Assembly: GCA_021821705.1 (NCBI GenBank)
Contig: JAKACE010000063.1
Location: 1 to 8,231, forward strand
Reading direction: 5' to 3'
DNA length: 8,231 bases
DNA from: Actinomycetes bacterium
Lineage (GTDB): Bacteria; Actinomycetota; Acidimicrobiia; Acidimicrobiales; Palsa-688
Notes under the pieces: generated by a model
Told to the model about the DNA's origin: nothing
The model's input: the letters and a program-made list of their open reading frames with translations, nothing else
The model's database searches: none
In this document: piece by piece, positions 1 through 7,387 of the stretch
Layout of the letters: each line of letters opens with the position of its first letter
Position numbering within the stretch: position 1 is the first letter of the stretch
Program-made: the position numbers and the translations under genes

Positions 1-1
1 A

Positions 2-133
2 CGCACGTCCTCCGGTCCGAAATTGCTGGAAAAAGGCAGGCAAACCCGTTTGGCTACCAGGCGGGACCAGCTCCTGGCCGGGGGCACCCGGGTGTCTGGC
101 AGGTATTACCAGGCGGTCCAGCGGGCCGATTAG
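2..133 (+). CDS. Possible C-terminal end of an unrecognised protein (partial)
   Basis: Frame 2 is open from the window edge to a TAG at 131-133, giving 43 residues that end in GRYYQAVQRAD. The peptide is basic and mixed in composition, as in a real C-terminus, and about three quarters of its third positions are G or C. I recognise no family. The opposite strand is also open here (1-166) in the same codon register, so openness alone is weak evidence; the plus frame has the better third-position bias. The first 60 bases are less GC-rich than the rest of the window. This may be the 3' end of a gene starting outside the window, or chance. Confidence 0.3.
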   Translation, partial: RTSSGPKLLEKGRQTRLATRRDQLLAGGTRVSGRYYQAVQRAD

Positions 134-173
134 CGGCCAGCCACCTCCGAGGTCCCAGTTCGACAACTACTCA

Positions 174-192
174 GCTGGACCACCTCCTTTCT
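174..192 (+). other. 19-nt match to the 3' end of 16S rRNA, or very long Shine-Dalgarno on the minus strand
   Basis: The plus strand reads GCTGGACCACCTCCTTTCT. The 3' end of many Gram-positive 16S rRNAs is GCTGGATCACCTCCTTTCT, so 18 of 19 bases agree. Read on the minus strand it would pair with the 16S tail over all 19 positions, counting one G-U. No usual start codon lies 5-9 nt beyond it on the minus strand: the nearest in-frame option is a TTG at 164-166, about 16 nt from the GGAGG core. Sequence further upstream does not resemble 16S rRNA. The match is seen; its meaning is open. Confidence 0.4.
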
Positions 193-194
193 TC

Positions 195-211
195 GGTATG
201 CCAACTATACC
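195..211. repeat. Palindrome GGTAT-N7-ATACC
   Basis: Perfect 5-bp arms flank a 7-bp centre. The size suits a dimeric repressor operator or a small hairpin. It overlaps the minus-strand TATAGT at 204-209, the position expected of an operator over a -10 box, but no downstream gene is certain, so a regulatory role is unproven. Confidence 0.3.
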
Positions 212-374
212 CCGGCCGTCCGGCAGTGGTGGCAAATATGTACCCGCGCTCGGGCTCTTCGTTGTTGCCAGCCCGATGTCTGCTCAGACCGGATCCCCGC
301 CCGCACCGGACGCCACGGCGGTGACCGGGCCCGCGTTCGCCTGGTTCAGCCGTTGGCCGCGCCGTGTGCCTGGG

Positions 375-836
375 TCAGGGTTCGCGCAACCAGGCGCTCA
401 CTACTTTGCGCACCCGCTCGAAGTTGTAGTCGACGTAACTCTCGGCCGCCGCCTGCAGCTCGAAGCGGCCCGGGTCGGGGGACAGGACAGGCAGGGGGCG
501 GCGGGTGGCTGGCAGTGCGCCGGCCCGAGTGCCGCCCCCAACCGGCGACAGGGCTCGGCCCGCAGCAGGCCCCGAGCCGGCCGTGGTCGCCGACCTGGTG
601 CCGCCTACGGAACGGGTACCGCCCAGGGCGGGTGCCCGGTTGCGGTCCCGCCTGGGGGACATGGCGCCGCCCGGTCCCGGTGAGCGGCCCTCGTCCAGGG
701 AGTGCCGCCTGGGCCTTTGTCCCGCGTGGGCCTGGTCCTCCTCGCTCGAGCCGTGGCCGCCACGGGCCCCGCTCTCCCGGGCGTCAGGATCGGCCAGCGG
801 AGGTGGCAGGAACAGGTCGAAGCCCATCATGTCCAT
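375..836 (-). CDS. Hypothetical protein, 153 aa, disordered middle and short ordered ends
   Basis: I do not recognise this protein. The ATG at 834-836 was chosen because the minus strand carries GGAGGG six bases before it; the longer frame to 962 has no such site. The N-terminus (MDMMGFDLFLPPPLADPD, residues 1-18) is hydrophobic and proline-rich. Residues about 19-120 are rich in Gly, Arg, Pro, Ser and Ala and look disordered. The last 30 or so residues (roughly FELQAAAESYVDYNFERVRKV, then SAWLREP) look like an amphipathic helix ending in Trp-Leu-Arg. There is no clear signal peptide or membrane span. The ending loosely recalls short C-terminal docking helices such as that of the flagellar ring protein FliF, but the likeness is too weak for a call. 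Third positions are strongly G/C, which supports real coding. It stands alone, divergent from the suf operon. Confidence 0.6.
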   Translation of the reverse strand: MDMMGFDLFLPPPLADPDARESGARGGHGSSEEDQAHAGQRPRRHSLDEGRSPGPGGAMSPRRDRNRAPALGGTRSVGGTRSATTAGSGPAAGRALSPVGGGTRAGALPATRRPLPVLSPDPGRFELQAAAESYVDYNFERVRKVVSAWLREP

Positions 837-913
837 GGCCGGCCCTCCATGAGCCACGGCCACGCCGCTAAGCCTGGGGCGCTGCCTGGTGACATCCGTG
901 TTCAGCCTCCGTC

Positions 914-955
914 GCCCGAGGCTCCGCCTCGGGCCGCGGCCCCCAGCAAAGGGGC
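914..955. repeat. Two adjacent stem-loops
   Basis: The first has perfect 9-bp arms, GCCCGAGGC (914-922) and GCCTCGGGC (926-934), around a TCC loop. The second has 5-bp arms, GCCCC (939-943) and GGGGC (951-955), around a 7-nt loop. Neither is followed by a T-tract on either strand. They lie about 80-120 bp upstream of the hypothetical gene's ATG, so they may form a structured leader for that mRNA or a block between the divergent transcripts. Confidence 0.5.
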
Positions 956-1070
956 TCTCCACCTACAGGTTACCCACAGGCCGGTCGGAGCCCAAGCACG
1001 CCCGAGGGGATGAGGAAAGACCGGCAAAGGCGCCGGCGGCTCGGCCCGCCACCTGGGCGAGGCTCCCACG

Positions 1071-1176
1071 GCTGGGCACCCCTGGGCCTGGGCACCCCTG
1101 GGCCTGGGCACCCCTGGGCCGGGGCACCCCTGGGCCGGGGCACCCCTGGGCCGGGGCACCCCTGGGCCTGGGCATC
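1071..1176 (+). repeat. 16-bp tandem repeat, about six copies
   Basis: The unit CACCCCTGGGCCTGGG recurs with an exact 16-bp period at 1077, 1093, 1109, 1125, 1141 and 1157, and a broken copy starts at 1173. Units come in two forms, CCTGGG and CCGGGG at the end. Three CCGGGG units sit in the middle, flanked by CCTGGG units, as expected from duplication of single units. The plus strand has GGG runs with loops of 3, 7 and 3 nt, which meets the usual G-quadruplex pattern. GGGGCACCCC segments could also form small hairpins. The array ends about 45 bp before the sufC ATG. Confidence 0.9.
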
Positions 1177-1180
1177 GCAT

Positions 1181-1204
1181 TTGCACTACGGCTGTAGGGA
1201 TAAT
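1181..1204 (+). promoter_or_regulatory. Weak candidate promoter for sufC
   Basis: GATAAT at 1199-1204 is a good -10 hexamer, 17 bases before the sufC ATG, so transcription would start near 1211 with a leader of about 11 nt. The nearest -35-like hexamer, TTGCAC (1181-1186), is only 12 bases upstream, shorter than the usual 16-18. A regulator-dependent promoter is possible. No SufR- or IscR-type operator was recognised. Confidence 0.3.
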
Positions 1205-1221
1205 TCGCCCGGTCGCCTATC

Positions 1222-2018
<797 letters not shown>

Positions 2019-2028
<10 letters not shown>

Positions 2029-3272
2029 CCGGCCAGGGCGGCGCCCCCCTCGACGTGGCCCGGATCAAGAAGGACTTCCCCATCCTCGACCGTCGTGTGC
2101 ACGGCAAGCGGCTGGTCTACCTCGACTCCGCCGCCTCATCACAAAAGCCGCTCTCTGTGTTGGAGGCGATGACCCGCTACTACGAGACGACGCATGCCAA
2201 TGTGCACCGGGGCGTCTACCAGATCGCCCAGGAAGCCACCGAGCTCTACGAGCAGGCCAGAGCCAAGATGGCCGCTTTCATAGGGGCCTCGGGGCCGGAC
2301 GAGGTCGTCTTCACCAAGAACGCCACCGAGGCGGTCAACCTCGTCGCCTACAGCTGGGGACGGGCCAACCTCGGACCTGACGACGCCCTGGTGACCACCG
2401 AGATCGAGCACCACGCCAACTTCGTGCCCTGGCTCCAGCTGCGCCAGGAGCGGGGCACCGACGTGCGGGTGCTGCGCCTGCAACCGGACGGTTTCCTTGA
2501 CCTGAGCCACGCCGAGGAGCTTCTCCAGGGGGCCAAGCTCCTGGCCGTCACCGCCGCCTCCAACGTGCTCGGCACGCTGCCGCCAGTGCGCCGGTTGGCG
2601 GACATTGCGCACGCCGCAGGAGCGCTGGTGCTCGTCGACGGCGCCCAGTACGTCCCCCACCTGCCCACGGACGTGGGCGAGCTCGGCGCCGACTTCCTGG
2701 CCTTCACGGGCCACAAGATGCTCGGCCCCACCGGCATCGGCGGGCTCTGGGCACGGCGTGAGCTGCTCGAGTCCATGCCGCCGTTCCTGACCGGGGGCGA
2801 GATGATCCGCGACGTCCGTCTCGACGGCTTCCTCGCCAACGACGTGCCCTGGAAGTTCGAGGCCGGTACCCCGCCGATAGCCGAGGCGGTCGGGCTCGCC
2901 GCCGCGGTGGACTACCTGAGCGCCCTCGGCATGCCGGCTGTGCGCGCCCACGAGGAGGCGCTCACCTCCTATGCCATGTCCGCCCTGCACGAGCGCTACG
3001 GGGAGCACCTTGTCATCCACGGCCCCCTCCCGGCACATCGCCGGGCCGGGATCGTCAGCTTCGCCTACAAGGACGTCCATGCCCACGACATGTCCCAGGT
3101 CCTCGACCAGGCCGGGATATGCGTGCGGGCGGGCCACCATTGCGCCAAACCGCTCATGCGCTGCCTCGGAGTGGGCGCCACCGCCCGGGCCTCGTTCTCG
3201 GTGTACAACGACGAGGCCGACGTGGACGCCCTGGTGGACGCCATCGGCCAAGCCGATACGCTGTTCGGTTGA
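2019..3272 (+). CDS. sufS: Cysteine desulfurase SufS (group II, PLP-dependent)
   Basis: SufS removes sulfur from L-cysteine, giving alanine and an enzyme-bound persulfide for Fe-S cluster assembly. The 417-aa product is normal in length for the family. Visible landmarks are LVYLDSAASSQKP (32-44), NVHRGVY (61-67), EIEHHANFVPW (128-138) with the cofactor-stacking histidine, DGAQ (207-210), the PLP lysine K233 in FTGHKMLGPTG (229-239), FEAGTPPI (280-287) and the catalytic cysteine C375 in RAGHHCAKPLM (370-380). The RAGHHCA form with a short active-site loop marks group II (SufS/CsdA), which needs a partner such as SufU. The GTG start at 2019 overlaps the sufC end by 10 bp and has AAGGAGG at 2002-2008 inside sufC, so translation is probably coupled. 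A second GTG at 2025 is too far from that site. Confidence 0.96.
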
Positions 3273-3282
3273 ACGGAGACCA

Positions 3283-3843
3283 ATGCCCGGCCTTGAAGAC
3301 CTCTACCGCGAGATAATCCTCGACCACTACCGCAACCCCCGCAACCGCGGGGAGCTGGAATCGCCGCCCGCGGTGCGGGCGGAGGGCTTCAACCCCCTCT
3401 GCGGTGACGAGATCGTCGTCTACCTAGCCGTCGACGGCGAGCAGATCACGGACGTCAAGATCGCGGGCCAGGGCTGTTCCATCTCGCAGTCGTCCGCCTC
3501 GATGATGTCCGCCGCCGTCAAGGGGAAGACCGTGGCCCAGGCCCGTTCCACGATCAAGGCCTTCCGTGCCATGATGTCGCTGCACGGTCGGGCGTTGGAC
3601 GGCGCCGGGGACGGCCCTGCCGGCGACGGCCTAATCGGCGCCGGCGACGGTCAGGGCGTCGGCGGTGACCAGGGCACCGATGACGAGCGAAGCGGTGCCG
3701 AGGTGGCCGCCGCCGAGGGCGTCGTCCTGGGTGACCTGGAGGCGCTCCAGGGCGTGGTCAAGTTCCCGGTTCGGATCAAGTGCGCCACCCTGTCGTGGCA
3801 CACCCTGGCGCAGGCGCTCGACGAGGCGGCCACCCGGGCCTGA
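3283..3843 (+). CDS. sufU: SufU zinc-dependent sulfurtransferase with a Gly/Asp-rich insertion
   Basis: SufU takes persulfide sulfur from SufS and passes it to the SufBCD scaffold; it has the IscU fold and a bound zinc. The N-terminal half matches well: DLYREIILDHYRNPRNRG (6-23), NPLCGDE (37-43) and GQGCSISQSSAS (62-73). The zinc ligands known for the family are present: C40, D42, C65, and C167 in RIKCATLSW. The protein is 186 aa, against about 145-150 for typical SufU. The excess lies at about residues 104-146, a low-complexity Gly/Asp/Ala segment encoded by imperfect DNA repeats (3601-3616 and 3637-3652 agree at 14 of 16 bases). Similarity resumes at LGDLEALQGVVKFP (149-162), so the frame is kept and the gene is intact. 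GGAG at 3275-3278 precedes the ATG; the gap from sufS is 10 bp. Confidence 0.93.
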   Translation: MPGLEDLYREIILDHYRNPRNRGELESPPAVRAEGFNPLCGDEIVVYLAVDGEQITDVKIAGQGCSISQSSASMMSAAVKGKTVAQARSTIKAFRAMMSLHGRALDGAGDGPAGDGLIGAGDGQGVGGDQGTDDERSGAEVAAAEGVVLGDLEALQGVVKFPVRIKCATLSWHTLAQALDEAATRA

Positions 3844-3890
3844 GACCGCCACCGCCATGGGCGGGCGACGGCCGGTGCGCGTCCGACGAG

Positions 3891-3937
3891 GGGGCCCGCG
3901 GCCCCGTGTACGCGAAACGGGCGCCGGCTGGCGGCGC
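3891..3937. terminator. GC-rich stem-loops between convergent sufU and ppk2
   Basis: Two perfect hairpins lie in the 118-bp gap: GGGGCC-CGC-GGCCCC (3891-3905) and GCGCCG-GCTGG-CGGCGC (3921-3937). Neither has a T-tract. All-GC stems without a U-tail are common at gene ends in high-GC actinomycetes, and placement between convergent genes suits two-way termination. The role is inferred. Confidence 0.45.
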
Positions 3938-3961
3938 TGCAGTGTCGTGTAACGGGCCCGC

Positions 3962-4729
3962 TTACCCGCCCGGCACAGGGGGCACGTCGAGGCCCCATTG
4001 GCGCAGCCCGTGCTCCATGCGCTCCACCACCGTCTCCACCACGGCCACCCTGGCGTAGTGCTTGGACTCTCCCGCCACCACGTCCCAACGGCACCCAGGA
4101 TGGTCGGTGTGGCGGAGCATGTCCTGCACCGCCTCCTCGTATGCCGCCCGCTTCTCCCGGTTGCGCCAGTCCTCCGACGTGAGCTTCCAGCTCCTCAGCG
4201 GGTCCTCGCGCCGGGCCTCGAAGCGGGCCAACTGCTCCTCGGGGGAGATGTGCAGCCAGAACTTGACCAGGGTCGTACCATCGTCCACCAGGGCCGACTC
4301 GAACGCCACGATGTCCCGGTAGGCCTGGTGCCACTGGTCCTTGGAGGCAAAGCCCTCCACCCTTTCGACCAGGACGCGGCCGTACCAGGAGCGGTCGAAC
4401 ACGGCCATACCTCCCCACCCCGGGAGGTTGTCGTTGAAGCGCCAGAGGAAGTGGTGGCGCTTCTCGCGCGCCGTCGGCGCCGAGTAGGACTGCACCCGCA
4501 CGTGACGGGGGTCGAGGTTCGTCACCAGGCGCTTGATCGCGCCACCTTTGCCTGCGGCGTCCCATCCCTCGAAGACCACGCAGACGGGCGGGCCCGTCTT
4601 GCCGCTGCCTATGAGGCCGGCCGTCAGCAGCCGCAGGTGCAGGAGGTGCCTCTGCAGGCGCGCCAGGCGTTGCTCGCTCTCCTGGGCGGACATTCGCAGG
4701 GACAGGTCGACGTCCGAGAGGCTGGCCAT
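3962..4729 (-). CDS. Polyphosphate kinase 2 family protein (single domain)
   Basis: PPK2 enzymes transfer phosphate between polyphosphate and nucleotides, linking polyphosphate stores to nucleotide pools. The 255-aa product is one complete P-loop domain: Walker A GWDAAGKGG (55-63), Walker B FDRSWYGRVLVERVEGF (111-127), and an Arg/Lys-rich lid RREDPLRSWKLT (173-184). A helical lead-in with a Gln/Arg-rich stretch (15-35) precedes the core. FEGWDAAGKGGAIKRL and YGRVLVERVEGF resemble the domains of polyphosphate:AMP phosphotransferases (class II), which are usually two fused domains; here there is one, so nucleotide preference (AMP, ADP or GDP) cannot be set from sequence. The ATG at 4729 lacks a clear ribosome site; M13 is an alternative. 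It lies 74 bp downstream of the lysR gene on the same strand and may be co-transcribed, and it is convergent with sufU. Confidence 0.92.
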   Translation of the reverse strand: MASLSDVDLSLRMSAQESEQRLARLQRHLLHLRLLTAGLIGSGKTGPPVCVVFEGWDAAGKGGAIKRLVTNLDPRHVRVQSYSAPTAREKRHHFLWRFNDNLPGWGGMAVFDRSWYGRVLVERVEGFASKDQWHQAYRDIVAFESALVDDGTTLVKFWLHISPEEQLARFEARREDPLRSWKLTSEDWRNREKRAAYEEAVQDMLRHTDHPGCRWDVVAGESKHYARVAVVETVVERMEHGLRQWGLDVPPVPGG

Positions 4730-4803
4730 GACGCCAATTCAAGCGGGCCGGCGGCTGTGGCGTGCGCGATGCGCGCAAGGCGGCGACCTTCGGCCCTACT
4801 GCC

Positions 4804-5772
4804 CTAACGCCCTGAGGGGTGCCAGGCACGACCTGAGCCACGAGAGCGCGGTCGTTGCCCGGCTTCGAGCACGGCCTGCTGGAGTGCCTGCTCCAGAGCC
4901 TGCCCGGCCTCGTTGACCACGGCTTCGGCCCTCCTGGCCACGACCAGGCGGCGTTGGGCTATGGCCGGGCCGAGAGCCAGGTCGGCGCTGTCGCCACGCC
5001 GCGGTGCCGCAGGCAGCACGGTCCAACCGAGGCCGACGCGGACCATCTCCCGTAGCACCTCGGGCTGGTGCGACTCGGCCACCACGTCGAAGGGCGCACC
5101 CAGGCGCCGCAGGGCCTGCTGGATCACCAGGCGGGTGTGAGCACCCGCAGGGAACATCACCCAGGGCCCCCACTCGCGCGGCGGCCGGTCCAGGCTGCGC
5201 CGGTCCGGCGCGTGGACAAACAAGGGCTCGCTTGTCAGCGGCACCGTGACTACGGGCTCGGCCAGGCTCGGGGGCGCGACGCAGACCGCGAGGTCGAGCT
5301 CGGCCCGCCTGAGCAGCTCGAGCAGGGCGCCGGACGTGGTGACGGTGAGGCGCAGGTCGAGGTCGGGGCGCTGGGCACGAAAGTGCCGCAGGGCTTGCGA
5401 GAAGTGGACGACAGCGGCAGCGTCGATCATCCCGACGCGCAGCGGCCCGGACCTCCCCTCGCGTACCTGGTGGGCATAACGGGCCAGGTCCAGCGTGCGG
5501 GCCACCACTTCACGGGCGTGGGCCAACACCGGCGCGGCCGACGCCGCCAGCACGCGACGGCGCCCGTCCCGCTCGAACAGTGGGATGCCCACACGCCTCT
5601 CGAGCTCGGCCAGGCCCTGGCTCATGGCGCTCGGCGTCACTCCCACAGTTGAAGCGGCGACAGCCCATGTGGGCGCATCGGCCACTGCGACCAGGTACTC
5701 GAGCTGCTGCACGGTCAGGTTGGGCACGGCAGGACCGCTCCCCGCCGGCGGTGTGGGCATGCCAGCTACCAT
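4804..5772 (-). CDS. LysR-type transcriptional regulator
   Basis: A LysR-type regulator binds DNA as a dimer or tetramer and responds to a small molecule through its C-terminal domain. The 322-aa product has the winged helix-turn-helix at about 19-78: LTVQQLEYLVAVAD, the recognition helix near VTPSAMSQGLAELERRVG, and the wing IPLFERDGRRRVL. A linker helix (80-105) leads to a substrate-binding domain from about 108 (GPLRVGMID) to 300, including HQPEVLREMVRVGLGWTVLP (235-254). The tail after 305 is Arg/Gly/Ser-rich. The effector cannot be read from sequence. The gene is divergent from inositol-3-phosphate synthase, the classic LysR layout, and the palindrome at 5774-5790 begins one base before its ATG, suggesting self-repression. 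The start has no Shine-Dalgarno; an ATG 12 bases inside (M5) is an alternative. Confidence 0.93.
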   Translation of the reverse strand: MVAGMPTPPAGSGPAVPNLTVQQLEYLVAVADAPTWAVAASTVGVTPSAMSQGLAELERRVGIPLFERDGRRRVLAASAAPVLAHAREVVARTLDLARYAHQVREGRSGPLRVGMIDAAAVVHFSQALRHFRAQRPDLDLRLTVTTSGALLELLRRAELDLAVCVAPPSLAEPVVTVPLTSEPLFVHAPDRRSLDRPPREWGPWVMFPAGAHTRLVIQQALRRLGAPFDVVAESHQPEVLREMVRVGLGWTVLPAAPRRGDSADLALGPAIAQRRLVVARRAEAVVNEAGQALEQALQQAVLEAGQRPRSRGSGRAWHPSGR

Positions 5773-5773
5773 A

Positions 5774-5790
5774 GTTCAGCGAGTCTGAAC
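5774..5790. promoter_or_regulatory. Likely LysR operator, GTTCAG-N5-CTGAAC
   Basis: The arms are a perfect inverted repeat of 6 bp around CGAGT. The inner 15 bp (TTCAG-N5-CTGAA) has the T-N11-A form of LysR-type boxes. It lies between the divergent lysR and inositol synthase starts, next to the lysR ATG and upstream of the -35 box at 5796, where a LysR protein could both repress itself and act on the divergent gene. A minus-strand TATGTT (5788-5793) that may serve as the lysR -10 overlaps it. Confidence 0.65.
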
Positions 5791-5795
5791 ATAAC

Positions 5796-5823
5796 TTGAC
5801 TTATGGTTAGACTTGTTTACACT
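5796..5823 (+). promoter_or_regulatory. Promoter of inositol-3-phosphate synthase, leaderless
   Basis: TTGACT (5796-5801) and TACACT (5818-5823) match the -35 and -10 consensus and are 16 bp apart. Six bases separate the -10 box from the ATG at 5830, so transcription should begin at or beside the A of the start codon. No Shine-Dalgarno precedes that ATG, which agrees with a leaderless mRNA. A direct repeat ACTTGT at 5811-5816 and 5821-5826, ten bases apart, overlaps the spacer and the -10 box. Confidence 0.65.
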
Positions 5824-5829
5824 TGTCAC

Positions 5830-7134
<1,305 letters not shown>

Positions 7135-7161
7135 CGCGCCCGCGGCGGCAAGCCTGGGGGA

Positions 7162-7201
7162 GCCTTTGACAAAGGCGGCGCCGTCGACAAAAATCCGCCT
7201 T
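7162..7201 (+). other. Overlapping hairpins and a promoter-like sequence after ino1
   Basis: GCCTTT-GAC-AAAGGC (7162-7176) is a perfect 6-bp stem with a 3-nt loop. AAGGCGG (7172-7178) can instead pair with CCGCCTT (7195-7201). The two pairings share bases and exclude each other. The same stretch has TTGACA (7166-7171), 17 bp, then AAAAAT (7189-7194): a perfect -35 and a 4-of-6 -10 on the plus strand. It lies 27-67 bp after the ino1 stop and could be its transcription end, a new promoter, or both. Confidence 0.35.
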
Positions 7202-7299
7202 CGCCGCGTTCCGTGCCGGGCACCTGGACTGCAGCCGTAGCCTCTCTACGAGCCCGTGGACGACCGGGTGCTGGCGAGCCGGCGCCGTGGGTTCATGCC

Positions 7300-7321
7300 C
7301 GGCGGCCTGGACAAGCCGCCG
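7300..7321. terminator. GC-rich stem-loop between convergent ino1 and the DUF3039 gene
   Basis: CGGCGGC (7300-7306) and GCCGCCG (7315-7321) form a perfect 7-bp stem with an 8-nt loop, about 67 bp beyond the minus-strand DUF3039 stop and 166 bp beyond the ino1 stop. There is no T-tract. It is a plausible end for either transcript. A smaller hairpin, CGTAG-CCTCT-CTACG, sits at 7236-7250. Confidence 0.4.
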
Positions 7322-7387
7322 CCGGCCCTCCGTCAGCGCCGACCGTACGCGACGCTGGACCTTATTGCTCCCAGGCTATGTTCGTGG

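Larger units (their letters stand above)
134..374. other. Intergenic stretch, no gene recognised
   Basis: This stretch lies between the possible plus-strand gene end and the stop of the minus-strand gene at 375. Reading frames across it show no family resemblance or convincing start. It contains the 16S-tail-like sequence at 174-192, a 17-bp palindrome at 195-211, and a minus-strand TATAGT (204-209) that could be a -10 box but has no well-spaced -35. No hairpin followed by a T-tract is visible. Confidence 0.5.
837..1221. other. Non-coding region between divergent genes, with hairpins and a tandem repeat
   Basis: This 385-bp stretch separates the minus-strand hypothetical gene from sufC. Open frames exist on both strands, but they translate to Pro/Gly/Arg/Ala-rich sequence with no family resemblance, as expected of GC-rich non-coding DNA. 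It holds two adjacent hairpins (914-955), a 16-bp tandem repeat (about 1071-1176) and a candidate -10 box for sufC (1199-1204). It must carry the promoters of both flanking genes. I see no known riboswitch or tRNA. Confidence 0.6.

Noticed and set aside
375..962. Longer 195-aa version of the hypothetical protein
   Set aside because: The ATG at 836 has GGAGGG at good spacing; the upstream 42 codons are Arg-rich, overlap the tandem hairpins and lack a ribosome site.
1012..1020. GAGGAAAGA, similar to the conserved GAGGAAAGUCC of RNase P RNA
   Set aside because: Other conserved RNase P elements are absent, and only about 200 bp remain before sufC, mostly the repeat array.
1071..1176. CRISPR array
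   Set aside because: The units are contiguous 16-mers with no spacers, and there are no cas genes.
2139..3251. Long minus-strand open frame of 370 codons
   Set aside because: It is antisense to sufS, whose product has all family motifs; long antisense frames are expected in GC-rich DNA.
3592..3720. Frameshift in sufU
   Set aside because: Family similarity resumes in the same frame after the insertion, through the last zinc cysteine to a normal C-terminus.
3651..4841. Minus-strand open frame of 396 codons
   Set aside because: It overlaps the true PPK2 frame on the same strand in another phase and the end of sufU on the other; its translation is Arg/Pro/Gly-rich and matches nothing.
5803..5829. 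ATG 5803 as the ino1 start
   Set aside because: It lies within the promoter spacer and adds nine residues not typical of the family.
7285..7300. GGGTTCATGCCC, resembling a tRNA T-arm
   Set aside because: The loop is the wrong size, and no acceptor stem, D-arm or anticodon arm can be built around it.
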